A stretch of 64,000 bases of DNA from Anaeromicropila herbilytica (GCF_016591975.1 NZ_AP024169.1:4983501-5047500); one strand, 5' to 3'; shown: positions 50,737 to 60,347, numbered from the stretch's first letter. Numbers and translations are program-made. Notes: a model not told the origin generated them from the letters alone.

Positions 50737-53718
50737 CTATGACTCATGTATCATTTCGTCCATATTTTTTGCTATTTTTTTCACTAACACTTGTTTTTGT
50801 CTTGTTAGTATTGTAATTTCCTTATTACCTAATGGCTGTAGTAGGCGATCATTAATTTCATATATTTTTCTCGCGTCTTGATTAATAGACTCGTATTTAT
50901 TACTAATTTGCTCATTTGTAAAGTCTATTTTAATTAATGGAAGATTTCTTAATATTCCTGTTCCATTTGTTACATACCCTTTGTCAAAATTACTTCCTCT
51001 ATTAACAATAATACGGGCAATTAGTGGATGCATAAGATATGCTTGTAGAAATTCAAGCGTATACCTACTTTCTTGTTTTTGAGCAATTCCGCAGAATCCA
51101 GCAGTTTCTCCACTAGCTATGATATAATTCTTTTTATCATATAAATACTTTGGATAATCTCTCCACATAACGCCAATAATTAATTTCTCGGTACCATTGA
51201 ACCTTGTTAATCCTTGATTTCTTCCATATTGATACCAATCATCTGGATGGCCTTCTGCATATGGGACATCTCTGTCTGTCTTTCTACCAGAGATTTGCCT
51301 TGGAACAATGATAGAGTACCTGTCTTTAAGATATGCCAGCGTATACGGATATTCCTCCATCATGCGTTTCGCCTGGATTAACTTACCTTCATTATCATAA
51401 GGAAAGATAATCCACTTATTTGTTTCATAAGCATCATAAGTAGAAATTTGTCTCTCTTTTTGATTGTTTGGTTTAAAATAAGGCCTTAAAATTGCTTTCT
51501 CTATTCTATAATACTGATCAAATTTATATATTTTATAGTAATTCTCTTCTTCTTCTACAATTTCTTTATCTGAAAACCAATATACTGGAATTGGCTGCTC
51601 TGCACTTGTCTGAATTCCATTAAATACATCATATTCATCCTCAACTAAAACGGATTTCTTATAAAGATGCTCCATATCGGATAATAACTTTGTATCCGTC
51701 GTTAGAATCCATGGTTCTTGATTTATAATACTACAATCTAACTGGACATACTTGGTTGTTTTCTCGTTATTTAGCATCCACTCTTCTCCATCTGTTACTT
51801 CACGGAAAATAAAAGAATCCTGTGGTTCCTTTTGTAAGTATAATATAGAACTATATATTGTCTTATCTTTTTCTTTGAAAAATTGTACCGAACCGAAATC
51901 AGTATATTCTTTAACATATCTAGCCTTTGTAAGTAATTCTCTTAATTTTTTACCTGCTTCTATCTTAGCAAATTTATTCGGAATAAAGTAACAAAGGCTT
52001 CCTCTTTCCTCCAATAAGTTGCACGCTCTTTCCACGAATAAAAAGTATCGATCAAACTGTTTATAAGCGGATTCATATACTTTTTTATATATTTCTATTT
52101 CTTTTGCGCTAGAGAACTTAATCATATCCGATGTCTTTACATAAGGTGGATTGCCCAATATAATCGTAAACTTTTTCCCATCATTTATTAGACTCCAATC
52201 AAATGGATTTATATCTTCAATGTCATCCCACCCTTGGTACTTTTCAATCATATCACTATCAACAAGAGCATTACCCATTTGAATATTCAATGATAAATCT
52301 GGAAGTACTGGAACCTCTGATAGAATGGAAGCTTCTGTCTCCTGCTCTAACAACTTTAATAACAAAGTAAATTTTGCAACCTCACAAGCATGATAATCAA
52401 TATCAACTCCATAGATACATTTTAATAGTATCTCTTTTTTCTCTGCGATTGGAAGCTTATATACCCCTTTCTGTAATTCAACTAAATGGGCCTTATCATT
52501 GTTAATATACCATTCCGTACATGCATTCAATAAGTATTCATATGCCTCTAGTAAGAATACACCTGATCCACATGATATATCAGCAATATGAATCCTTTTA
52601 ATCTCTTCTGGGCTTTTATTATCTACAAGTTCAGCTAAACTTTTCTTAACCATGTATTTAACCATTGGAACTGGTGTACTAACAACATCACGGTTTAGAG
52701 CTTCATTTTTCTGTTTTAAAATAAGTTGATTATACTCATTCACTGCTAGGTGCTCTACCAAGAACATCTCGTAAATTCTACCAAGTAGGTCAGCCTTAAT
52801 AATATTAAAGGCGTAAGGACTCTTTGGATAATATAACATCTCTATCATATCATGAATCACCTTTTCATTCATATCGACACGAAGATGATTTCCTTTAAGA
52901 ATTCCCGTATTATACTTGGCTTCTGCATCCCTTAGTAACTCACTCATCTTCTCTTCTACCATATCTTCATCATGAATTGTCTCATAAAGAGTACGATATG
53001 TTGGAAGCTTTCGGTCTTCACAGATTCTTAAGAATATAATTTGATTAATAAAACCTTGTGTTTCATCATTAATGATTTCAATTGGTATTTGTTTATTATG
53101 AAGATATTTTCCTAATTCCAAACGCCAATCATTAATTTGCTTTAGAAACATGTCGTCTACTAACGTCTTATATTTATCAACAAACTGATACTGTTTATCA
53201 AAGTTACCACAATACACACTTTCTCTTGATATTAATTGATCAATCTCTTCAAACTTGTCTAGATACTCGGTATAATGATACTTACCTATTAATGCAGTCA
53301 TAGGACCTTCTTCAACGGATGGCATCACGGATGTATCATAGATTACTAAGTATTCAAAATTGGTTAACACTGCAATGGGATGTTTAGCAGTCCACCCATA
53401 GCTCCTTGCTTGAAAAGCTGATGTACCTTTCTCTTCAATAGGTACGGATGGCTTTTTGGCTTCTACGAAAAACTTTGTCACTCCATTTAACGTCATGGAA
53501 TAATCAGGTCTTCCAGTATTAGAATCATACGATTCAACAACCACTTCACGGTATTGCGGAGCTACCATTTTCTCATTATCTACATCCCAACCAAATATCT
53601 TTAGTAATTTATCTATAAAATTTAAGCGGCACTCACTTTCGTTATAGTTACTGCTTTTATAAAATTCTATATTATTATGAAATTCATTTATTAATTTTGA
53701 TAGTTTTTCTTTATTCAA
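50737..53718 (-). CDS. Type IIG restriction endonuclease-methyltransferase (Eco57I-like)
   Basis: A 993-aa bifunctional enzyme that cuts DNA and methylates adenine. N-terminal nuclease domain with a PD-(D/E)XK motif (GRPDYSMTLNGVTKFFVEAK at about residues 70-90). Central methyltransferase with ADISCGSGVFLLEAYEYL (SAM binding, near 390) and ILGNPPYVKTSD (near 510). The C-terminal ~350 residues form a target-recognition region (QISGRKTDRDVPYAEGHPDD). Start chosen as TTG 53718, 7 bases after AGGAG; the longer frame to 53769 overlaps the promoter boxes. The length is close to the ~997 aa of Eco57I. The recognition site cannot be predicted. Confidence 0.9.
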   Translation of the reverse strand: MNKEKLSKLINEFHNNIEFYKSSNYNESECRLNFIDKLLKIFGWDVDNEKMVAPQYREVVVESYDSNTGRPDYSMTLNGVTKFFVEAKKPSVPIEEKGTSAFQARSYGWTAKHPIAVLTNFEYLVIYDTSVMPSVEEGPMTALIGKYHYTEYLDKFEEIDQLISRESVYCGNFDKQYQFVDKYKTLVDDMFLKQINDWRLELGKYLHNKQIPIEIINDETQGFINQIIFLRICEDRKLPTYRTLYETIHDEDMVEEKMSELLRDAEAKYNTGILKGNHLRVDMNEKVIHDMIEMLYYPKSPYAFNIIKADLLGRIYEMFLVEHLAVNEYNQLILKQKNEALNRDVVSTPVPMVKYMVKKSLAELVDNKSPEEIKRIHIADISCGSGVFLLEAYEYLLNACTEWYINNDKAHLVELQKGVYKLPIAEKKEILLKCIYGVDIDYHACEVAKFTLLLKLLEQETEASILSEVPVLPDLSLNIQMGNALVDSDMIEKYQGWDDIEDINPFDWSLINDGKKFTIILGNPPYVKTSDMIKFSSAKEIEIYKKVYESAYKQFDRYFLFVERACNLLEERGSLCYFIPNKFAKIEAGKKLRELLTKARYVKEYTDFGSVQFFKEKDKTIYSSILYLQKEPQDSFIFREVTDGEEWMLNNEKTTKYVQLDCSIINQEPWILTTDTKLLSDMEHLYKKSVLVEDEYDVFNGIQTSAEQPIPVYWFSDKEIVEEEENYYKIYKFDQYYRIEKAILRPYFKPNNQKERQISTYDAYETNKWIIFPYDNEGKLIQAKRMMEEYPYTLAYLKDRYSIIVPRQISGRKTDRDVPYAEGHPDDWYQYGRNQGLTRFNGTEKLIIGVMWRDYPKYLYDKKNYIIASGETAGFCGIAQKQESRYTLEFLQAYLMHPLIARIIVNRGSNFDKGYVTNGTGILRNLPLIKIDFTNEQISNKYESINQDARKIYEINDRLLQPLGNKEITILTRQKQVLVKKIAKNMDEMIHES

Positions 53719-53752
53719 GGGGATTCTCCTAATCTGTCCTGAAATATAACTT

Positions 53753-53781
53753 ATTATAGCACGAACCAAGATTCATGTAAA
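53753..53781 (-). promoter_or_regulatory. Promoter of the type IIG restriction gene
   Basis: On the minus strand TTTACA (53776-53781), 17 bases, TATAAT (53753-53758). The start of transcription near 53746 leaves about 28 nt before the TTG start, which rules out the longer reading frame. Confidence 0.75.
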
Positions 53782-54070
53782 CATTTGTTCTTATGCCAAT
53801 ATAGTTTCTCTTTTTGCACTTTTCTCTTTTGTTCAATCAAAAAACATTACCTAAGCTATTCTTTTCAAATTATCTGCTCCAATCTTATCATGAGCTTAAT
53901 ATAACTTAAAATATGAATACTTAGGTAATTAATGTTATAACTATTTACTTTTATAAGTTACTTTCAACCGTTAGTATCAAACGTTAGTATTATCGACCAT
54001 TACTTATAAATTTACTTCATATTTAATAATGCTTACTAATTATGGAATAACCCTTTATAACATGTCCGCC
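53782..54070. other. Intergenic region upstream of the restriction locus
   Basis: AT-rich. A short direct repeat CGTTAGTAT occurs twice near 53970-53995. Nothing else recognised. Confidence 0.4.
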
Positions 54071-55765
54071 CTAATCATCTGATTCTTTGTACTTTTCTTC
54101 ATTTGTTATTAATTCTCTTCGATCATACTGTCTTCCTTTAAAAGGAATTAGACTATTAGGCTCGTTACCTGATGATAGACTTCCACCTTTACTTCTAATA
54201 CTATAACTAATTCCGCTAAAGTCTAATACTGTTGGTGCTACATCTAAGAATGAAGCTGCATATTTTGTATTAGTGTAATGTATTTTTTCTGGAGTTATAA
54301 TAAGTAATGGTACAAATTCAAGATAATCTTTTTCTGTATGATAAGATGATTTCTCGTAATCATTTAGATCTCCAGGAGTATGGTCTCCATAAATATAGAC
54401 ACATGTATTAGGGTACATTTTCAATACCTTTGTAACTAATTGCTCTATTTGCTCATCTACATAGTGTATCGATTTATAATACTGTTTCGTACCCTCTGGC
54501 TTAACATCATCGTAATCACTAATTGTTTCATAATCATCTACATAGCGAAATGGCGTATGGCTAGTCATCGTTATAATATAATTAAAAAATGGTTCCTTTT
54601 CAGTTTTCATAAAATTATAAGCATAATCAAATACATCTTTATCTGACGCACCCCATTTAGCAATTGTCAATTTCATTTTATCAACATCATAAAAATTTTG
54701 ATATCCCATTTGTTTATAAGCTTTTGTCCTGTTATAAAAACTTCCTATATTACCGTGGAAGGCATTTACCTGGTATCCTGCCTTTCTAAATATATCTGGC
54801 ATAGAATTAGGATATTTATCTGCAATTAACTTCATAGAAGGAAAAGATGTGAAGGGCTCTAAACTATTCATAATGGAATAATCAGCATCAGAAGAACCAC
54901 CTGCCAAATGATATGACATCATTCTTCGATGATATATATATTTATCTGCTACTGAGCTTAGAAAAGGTGCTATATACTTACCATCATATTTCTTATAAAT
55001 GATATTAGCATCCAATGATTCAACTTGAATCATAAGTACATTGGTTGGATCCGTCTTCGTTGCCTCTTTTGTTATTTTCTTTCCATATTCATATTGTTTT
55101 AGCAATCCTTTGCCATCCGCATTGAATATATAATCATAAATACTATTAATTAATGTTCCATACTGTAGAACAACTTCATTTTCTCCTTTTGGATAATCAC
55201 TGACATAATTAACATATGAGCTTTTCGTAATAACATGGAGTAATTCAATAATAATTAGAAATGTAATACTGAATAACAATATTTTTCTACTGAATTCAAA
55301 CGCACATTTTCTCCAATTTACCTTTTTATAATGAACCATATAATAAATAAAAAAAGGTAAGTCAATAATTGATATCAACATATTTAACTGAAATGGCACG
55401 CTGAAATGTTCTACTACAGCGGTTCCTTCTGGAAAGAGTGTTGCGATCTGAAACAGATGGAAAATGCTATTAAAGTAATCATGATAACATAAAAATCCAC
55501 CAACATAAATCACTTGTATGATATAGAAAATACACCAAATTAATTTTCGATTTATAATAAAAAGTATTAAAAATACAATACTTAATATAAGCGCTGTAAC
55601 AACAAATTTGGAAAGGCTTGTGAATATATTTACGCCATTCACCATAATTAAGTTAAAAACAGTAACTTTAAGAACATTTAAAACATAAAATAAACTCAAT
55701 ATTAAAATTAACGTTTTCTCACTCTTAAGGACATCCCAATAAGAATTTTTCTTTTCATTGTTCAT
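54071..55765 (-). CDS. LTA synthase-family sulfatase-fold membrane protein
   Basis: A 564-aa enzyme of the LtaS family, which transfers glycerol phosphate from phosphatidylglycerol to a growing teichoic acid on the outer face of the membrane. Five N-terminal membrane helices (about residues 15-180) precede an extracellular sulfatase-fold domain from about 235. Metal ligands are suggested by MIQVESLDANII (Glu), YHLAGGSSDADYSIMNSLEP (nucleophile loop) and VYIYGDHTPGDL (Asp-His). At the nucleophile position this protein has Ser where LtaS has Thr (GKTSD). ATG 55765 follows AAGGAGTTAG. It may be a bona fide synthase, a primase-like paralogue or a phosphoglycerol transferase acting on another glycan. 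Confidence 0.88.
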   Translation of the reverse strand: MNNEKKNSYWDVLKSEKTLILILSLFYVLNVLKVTVFNLIMVNGVNIFTSLSKFVVTALILSIVFLILFIINRKLIWCIFYIIQVIYVGGFLCYHDYFNSIFHLFQIATLFPEGTAVVEHFSVPFQLNMLISIIDLPFFIYYMVHYKKVNWRKCAFEFSRKILLFSITFLIIIELLHVITKSSYVNYVSDYPKGENEVVLQYGTLINSIYDYIFNADGKGLLKQYEYGKKITKEATKTDPTNVLMIQVESLDANIIYKKYDGKYIAPFLSSVADKYIYHRRMMSYHLAGGSSDADYSIMNSLEPFTSFPSMKLIADKYPNSMPDIFRKAGYQVNAFHGNIGSFYNRTKAYKQMGYQNFYDVDKMKLTIAKWGASDKDVFDYAYNFMKTEKEPFFNYIITMTSHTPFRYVDDYETISDYDDVKPEGTKQYYKSIHYVDEQIEQLVTKVLKMYPNTCVYIYGDHTPGDLNDYEKSSYHTEKDYLEFVPLLIITPEKIHYTNTKYAASFLDVAPTVLDFSGISYSIRSKGGSLSSGNEPNSLIPFKGRQYDRRELITNEEKYKESDD

Positions 55766-55837
55766 TCTCTAACTCCTTGCTTCTCGTCATTGAGAAGAAT
55801 TTTTATTAAGATTTTCCTCATTTGCACTCCCGTTTAT

Positions 55838-56704
55838 CTATCTCTCATTCCCCATAAAAAATAATGCTACAGTACCTGGTCCAGAATGTGAACCAACTGT
55901 AGGTGATATATGGCTTATAACAACATTTTTGTTTGGATATCTATCTACAATTAGATTTTTAACAAATTCTGCATCTTCTAAACAATCGCCATAACTAATA
56001 AAAACATCTTTCTCTTCTTCATATCCCTCGATTCTTTTTTGCATATTTTCAACTAAGGTAGTTAAAGATTTCTTCCTACCTCTAACATTAAGTAATGGTA
56101 TTAATCTTCCCTCTATATCAACATGTAAGATAGGTTTTACATTTATCATTGATCCAATAATAGCGGCAGCCTTAGAGACTCTTCCACCTCTATGAAGATG
56201 AAATAGATCATCAACAGTAAATTGATGGCATATATTCATTTTATTAGTCTCAACCCACTGATAAACTTCCTCAAAGTTAAAACCTATTTCTTTCATCTGT
56301 ATTGCTTTATATACAAGCAATCCTTCACCTAATGATGCGCAAAGCGAGTCTACTACTACAATTCTTCTCTCTTTATATTCATCAGCTAAGTCCCTAGATA
56401 CTACGACAGAATTATTGTAGCTTCCACTCAAAGCAGAAGAAAAGCTTATGTGTATAATATCATAACCTTGTTCTAATAAGCTACTAAAAATTTTACGAAC
56501 AACTTCTGGATTACTAGCCATCGTCGTTGGCATCTCACCTTTTCTCATTCTTGAGAAAAACACTAGCGGATCAAGAGTCTTCTCATCCCCATAAATAGTA
56601 TCATCTAAACTATAATACAGTGGTATAATATTAATACTATATTTTTCTATATACTCTTTGGGTAAATCAGCTGTTGTATCTGTGGTAATTACATATTTTT
56701 GCAT
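55838..56704 (-). CDS. DegV-family (FakB-like) fatty-acid-binding protein
   Basis: A 288-aa protein of the DegV family, whose characterised members (FakB) hold a fatty acid for phosphorylation by the FakA kinase. Seen: VITTDTTADLPKEYIEKYSI, PTTMASNPEVV, SFSSALSGSYNNSVVVSRD, VVVDSLCASLGEGLLVY, LHRGGRVSKAAAIIGSMI, PTVGSHSGPGTVALFF. The Ser in SFSSALSGSY and the Thr in TTMASNP region are typical ligand contacts. ATG 56704. It is 72 bp upstream of the LtaS-like gene on the same strand, so both may serve membrane-lipid metabolism. Confidence 0.93.
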   Translation of the reverse strand: MQKYVITTDTTADLPKEYIEKYSINIIPLYYSLDDTIYGDEKTLDPLVFFSRMRKGEMPTTMASNPEVVRKIFSSLLEQGYDIIHISFSSALSGSYNNSVVVSRDLADEYKERRIVVVDSLCASLGEGLLVYKAIQMKEIGFNFEEVYQWVETNKMNICHQFTVDDLFHLHRGGRVSKAAAIIGSMINVKPILHVDIEGRLIPLLNVRGRKKSLTTLVENMQKRIEGYEEEKDVFISYGDCLEDAEFVKNLIVDRYPNKNVVISHISPTVGSHSGPGTVALFFMGNER

Positions 56705-57023
56705 AATAAATTCCCCTTTTCATACAGTACATTCATATATTTAAATAATATATTTATAAAACAATATACTATATCCATTTTTTTCTTGCATTAATCCTCT
56801 TACGATTATATCATATTACCCGCTATACTCCTACTACAAATTCATCCAAATTTTATATTTGCTAATATGTGCAATATATTTTATTAATAACAGTATATTA
56901 ATTTTAATTAATAATGTTAAATGAAAAAGTAAATTAATAAATCAATTAATAATACATAATAGCTGGTATAATAAATAACAAATACCAAAAAATGTCTTTC
57001 TACCAAACATTATTGACAAAAAA
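56705..57023. other. AT-rich intergenic region
   Basis: Between the DegV gene and the glycyl radical gene's terminator. No reading frame with a ribosome binding site and no hairpin beyond simple AT palindromes. Confidence 0.4.
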
Positions 57024-57024
57024 A

Positions 57025-57061
57025 GCTTTTAACCTATATAATCATAACTTAGGTTAAAAGC
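57025..57061 (-). terminator. Terminator of the glycyl radical gene
   Basis: Perfect 12-bp stem GCTTTTAACCTA / TAGGTTAAAAGC with a 13-base loop, followed on the minus strand by TTTTTTTG. It starts 22 bp after the stop codon. Confidence 0.88.
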
Positions 57062-57082
57062 CTTTCTAATTAAATATAGTAA

Positions 57083-57322
57083 TTAAAGATTACCATGGAA
57101 AGTACGAGAAATAACATCATCTTGTTGTTCTTTTGTTAAATTATTAAAATTAACAGCATATCCTGAAACGCGTACTGTCAATTGAGGATAATTCTCTGGA
57201 TGCTTTTGTGCATCCAACAATGTATCTCTCGTAAATACATTAACGTTGAGATGGTGCCCTCCTTTTTCAATGTACCCATCTAACATAGTTACTAAATTAT
57301 CTATTTGTTTTTGATTACTCAT
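57083..57322 (-). CDS. grcA: Stand-alone glycyl radical domain protein (GrcA/YfiD-like)
   Basis: A 79-aa protein consisting only of the C-terminal glycyl radical domain of pyruvate formate-lyase. QLTVRVSGYAVNFNNLTKEQ contains the Gly that carries the radical, and QQDDVISRTFHGNL is the PFL ending. GGHHLNVNVFTRDTLLDAQK precedes it, as in PFL. In E. coli the related YfiD (127 aa) replaces the oxygen-damaged C terminus of PFL. This one lacks the YfiD N-terminal extension. ATG 57322 follows AAGGAGG and a terminator follows the gene, so it is a complete gene and not a PFL remnant. Confidence 0.92.
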   Translation of the reverse strand: MSNQKQIDNLVTMLDGYIEKGGHHLNVNVFTRDTLLDAQKHPENYPQLTVRVSGYAVNFNNLTKEQQDDVISRTFHGNL

Positions 57323-57471
57323 AAATATATCCTCCTTATATGTTTTTATTAGTAATAGTTATTATTATTTATTTAATGATATTGTATACTATTATTAATT
57401 ATATGTCTAGTACAATTAGATATTTTTTTAATAGTACTAGGCATATTAAGAAGATTAAAAATTTACATAAT

Positions 57472-57511
57472 AAAAAATCATCTATTAAAGTAAATAGATG
57501 ATTTTTTATTA
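57472..57511 (-). terminator. Intrinsic terminator after the APH-like gene
   Basis: Stem AAAAAATCATCTATT / AATAGATGATTTTTT with a short loop, T run on both strands. It lies about 65 bp past the APH-like stop codon. Confidence 0.8.
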
Positions 57512-57575
57512 TATTTAATATTATTTTACTCTAATTATTATATGTTTATACTAAAGTCAATTAAAATTTTCAATT

Positions 57576-58322
57576 CTATTGATAATCTACAACATCAATC
57601 CAGTTCATTAGTAAATCATTTTCATCTTCCATTTGCTCACTTAATCTAGCTGCTGATACAATAGCCAACCATTGTTGAACATATTTTAGTTCAGTATTAC
57701 TCTTCTTACAAAAAGTATCAATATAGAGTTTTGCATACTCAGGCATATGTAACGCAAAAAACAAGTAACTATTTGCTACATCAGCACTAGCATTACCCTG
57801 AGAAGCATTAGACCAATTTTTTATGTACATATTATTATTATGGATAACAATATTTGTAGGATTAAAATCCCCATGACAAAGCTTTACATGCTTTGGCATA
57901 CTATCTAATTGCATAAGTAGTTCATATTTTCTAGCACTATCAATACAATCGAGATTATTTATCTGATTCATTAATTTATCTTTTAACTTATACAAAAAAG
58001 GTGATCTCTTTTTTTGAACTTCTAATTGTAATTCCACCATATCATTAATATACATTTCTATATTATTTGGTTCATTCAACATTTTAGTATATAATGACTC
58101 ACCTTCAATATATTCACTCGTAATTGCCCATCTACCATTAATTTTAGATACTTCAATAACTTTTGGTATATTAAGTCCAGTCTCTTCAATTCTCGCATTT
58201 ATTAATGCCTCAAACAATATACTTGATTTAGGATAGTTTAACCCATATACCTTTACTTCCAATTTATCATCTTTATAACTTTCTACCTCATCATCTGATG
58301 CAACTAATTCTTCAATTTTCAT
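57576..58322 (-). CDS. APH-fold phosphotransferase-like protein with altered metal site
   Basis: A 248-aa member of the aminoglycoside phosphotransferase/choline kinase fold. The catalytic loop LCHGDFNPTNIVIHN is intact at about residues 160-174. In the following metal-binding motif, normally IxDWxxAxxG, the Asp is Asn: IKNWSNASQGNASADVANSY. ATG 58322 follows AAAGGAGAG; the longer frame to 58349 is not needed. The loss of a Mg-binding Asp suggests a weakened or non-kinase role, unless the residue is tolerated. Real aminoglycoside resistance is not implied; many clostridial homologues have unknown small-molecule substrates. Confidence 0.8.
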   Translation of the reverse strand: MKIEELVASDDEVESYKDDKLEVKVYGLNYPKSSILFEALINARIEETGLNIPKVIEVSKINGRWAITSEYIEGESLYTKMLNEPNNIEMYINDMVELQLEVQKKRSPFLYKLKDKLMNQINNLDCIDSARKYELLMQLDSMPKHVKLCHGDFNPTNIVIHNNNMYIKNWSNASQGNASADVANSYLFFALHMPEYAKLYIDTFCKKSNTELKYVQQWLAIVSAARLSEQMEDENDLLMNWIDVVDYQ

Positions 58323-58838
58323 TGCAATCTCTCCTTTCCAAAAAGCCAATTTAGTAACTTAGGTATTATTTAGTTATATGAATTAAGTTGATATATATTG
58401 TGATTACTATTTTACCACTTTTTAACAAGTTTGTATATACATTTTAATATTTATTTGTTTATTTAACCAATTACTTATTACACATTTTCTTATTTTCTCT
58501 CTATTTAGTACATTTTTATATATTTATTAATATTTTATTTGTTAATTTTATTCAATACAATCTACTTTTATTGTTATTTTAACTGTATTCAAATATTTAG
58601 TTATCATTTATATTTGAATAGTTATGATCATTATATAATTCAGATTATTAACAATGTGATCTATTCAATGTTAATACAATGTTAGTAATGAGTGGTTATC
58701 TAGTAGAAAAAACATAAATTTTTTTCTATTTAGTATAACCAAGTAGTAATACTTCATCTAAGAGTACAAAAATGTATAATATGAGCACTGTAATAAATAT
58801 TTTTAATTACACTATATTTATATAATCTGTTAAATTAA
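58323..58838. other. Extremely AT-rich intergenic region
   Basis: About 500 bp without a supported gene, terminator or promoter that I can single out. It ends in the target duplication TAAATTAA (58831-58838) of IS copy 2. Confidence 0.5.
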
Positions 58839-60279
58839 GGTTCTATAATAAATGTTGGGGTGTGTTAAAAACACACTTCCAACATTTTTGTTTTTATATT
58901 AAAATACATCTATATAAAGCCTCTTCACATGCCAACCGACCAAAGCTAACATTTTAAAGGAGGTATTTTATATAGATGCAATCTAATTGTAACAAAAATC
59001 TTTTAAATTTAGAAGGTGTAAAATTAAAAAGTGTGCAACACACTTTAGATGGAATTATCATCAAGATTGAAACCAATCCCAAATCTCAAATTTGTCCTTG
59101 TTGTGGAGCTGGAACATCTAAAATACACGATTATCGTTGGCAGAAAATTAAAGACTTACCTTTTCAGTTGTCCAATGCCTATTTATTGTTAAGAAAACGA
59201 AGATATGTATGTTCTTGTGGTAAACGTTTTTACGAGAAATATAGTTTTATAGCTAAATATCAGCAACGTACAACACGACTATCCTTCAAAATTGTTGAAT
59301 TGCTTCGTTCAACCAACAGTATTAAATATGTTGCTTCCCAAACTAATGTCTCAATGAATACAGTAATACGTATTCTTGATACACTCTCGTATGATAAACC
59401 ACATATTCCTCAATGCATTTCAATTGATGAATTTAAAGGGAATGCTGGTGATTCCAAATATCAATGTATTCTGGTGGATGCAAAGAAAAAATGTATTCTT
59501 GATATTTTACCGGATCGTACTCAGTCCCATCTTATTGAGTATTTTAAATCTTGCAGTCGTGATGAAAGGTATCGTGTTAAATTTTTTATTTCTGATATGT
59601 GGCAACCTTATATAGATCTTGCCAAAACATTCTTTCCTAATGCCACAATCATCGTAGATAAATATCACTACATTCGTCAGGTTTCCTGGGCAATTGAAAG
59701 TGTTCGTAAACGTTTACAAGCATCCATGACACCAACTCTTAGAAAGTACTATAAGCGAAGTAGAAAACTTATACTGACTCGATATTCTAAATTAAAAGAT
59801 GACAACAAAAAAGCCTGTGATTTAATGCTACAATACAGTGATGATTTACGACTAGCTCACAGGTTAAAAGAATGGTTCTATGAAATATGTCAGAGTAATA
59901 GCTATACATATCAAAGAACTGAATTTTGGGAGTGGGTAAAAAGTGCTGAAAGCTCTGGATTACACGAATTTGAAGCATGTGCTAGACGCTGGTCTGAGTA
60001 TATACTTAATGTCTTTAAGTATGGATATACAAATGGACCTACGGAAGGATTCAATAATAAAATCAAAGTACTAAAAAGAAGTTCTTATGGTGTACGTAAT
60101 TTTGAAAGATTTCGTACACGTATCATTCACAGTTCTATGTAAAAAAATGGTCGGTTTTCAAGAGGCTTATTTGTCATGCAAAAAAACATCTATTATAGAA
60201 CCTAGTCATAAAAATAGCTCTATTGTCAGTGTTAGTGCGGGTGCAACGCACCTCACACCCCAACACTTGACAAAGAGCC
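58839..60279 (+). mobile_element. ISL3-family insertion sequence, copy 2
   Basis: A 1,441-bp element with the same ends as copy 1 and its own 8-bp target duplication TAAATTAA (58831-58838 and 60280-60287). It differs from copy 1 by a 9-bp in-frame deletion in the transposase gene and a handful of substitutions. It points in the same direction as copy 1 and inserted just beyond the terminator of the rRNA-tRNA operon. Confidence 0.95.
58976..60142 (+). CDS. ISL3-family transposase (copy 2)
   Basis: A 388-aa transposase nearly identical to the one at 298-1473. Differences seen: Pro37 to Ser, loss of KTY after residue 336, and Ala349 (copy 1 numbering) to Val. The zinc-binding cysteines, the helix-turn-helix and all three candidate catalytic acids (Asp151, Asp207, and Glu at 357 here) are kept. 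The lost residues lie before the third acid, in the insertion between the second Asp and the Glu, so activity may or may not be affected. AAAGGAGG precedes the ATG. Confidence 0.94.
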   Translation: MQSNCNKNLLNLEGVKLKSVQHTLDGIIIKIETNPKSQICPCCGAGTSKIHDYRWQKIKDLPFQLSNAYLLLRKRRYVCSCGKRFYEKYSFIAKYQQRTTRLSFKIVELLRSTNSIKYVASQTNVSMNTVIRILDTLSYDKPHIPQCISIDEFKGNAGDSKYQCILVDAKKKCILDILPDRTQSHLIEYFKSCSRDERYRVKFFISDMWQPYIDLAKTFFPNATIIVDKYHYIRQVSWAIESVRKRLQASMTPTLRKYYKRSRKLILTRYSKLKDDNKKACDLMLQYSDDLRLAHRLKEWFYEICQSNSYTYQRTEFWEWVKSAESSGLHEFEACARRWSEYILNVFKYGYTNGPTEGFNNKIKVLKRSSYGVRNFERFRTRIIHSSM

Positions 60280-60314
60280 TAAATTAAAATGAATAATAAC
60301 ATATACACACAAAA

Positions 60315-60342
60315 AAGCTCAAATACCTAAGTATTTGAGCTT
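60315..60342 (-). terminator. Terminator of the rRNA-tRNA operon
   Basis: Perfect 12-bp stem AAGCTCAAATAC / GTATTTGAGCTT with a 4-base loop, followed on the minus strand by TTTTTTG, six bases after the last tRNA gene. Confidence 0.92.
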
Positions 60343-60347
60343 AACTT

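Noticed and set aside
53719..53769. Longer N terminus for the type IIG restriction enzyme
   Set aside because: These codons overlap the TTTACA-N17-TATAAT promoter, and TTG 53718 has AGGAG at 7 bases.
153..60287. Composite transposon bounded by the two ISL3 copies
   Set aside because: Each copy has its own different 8-bp target duplication, showing separate insertion events.
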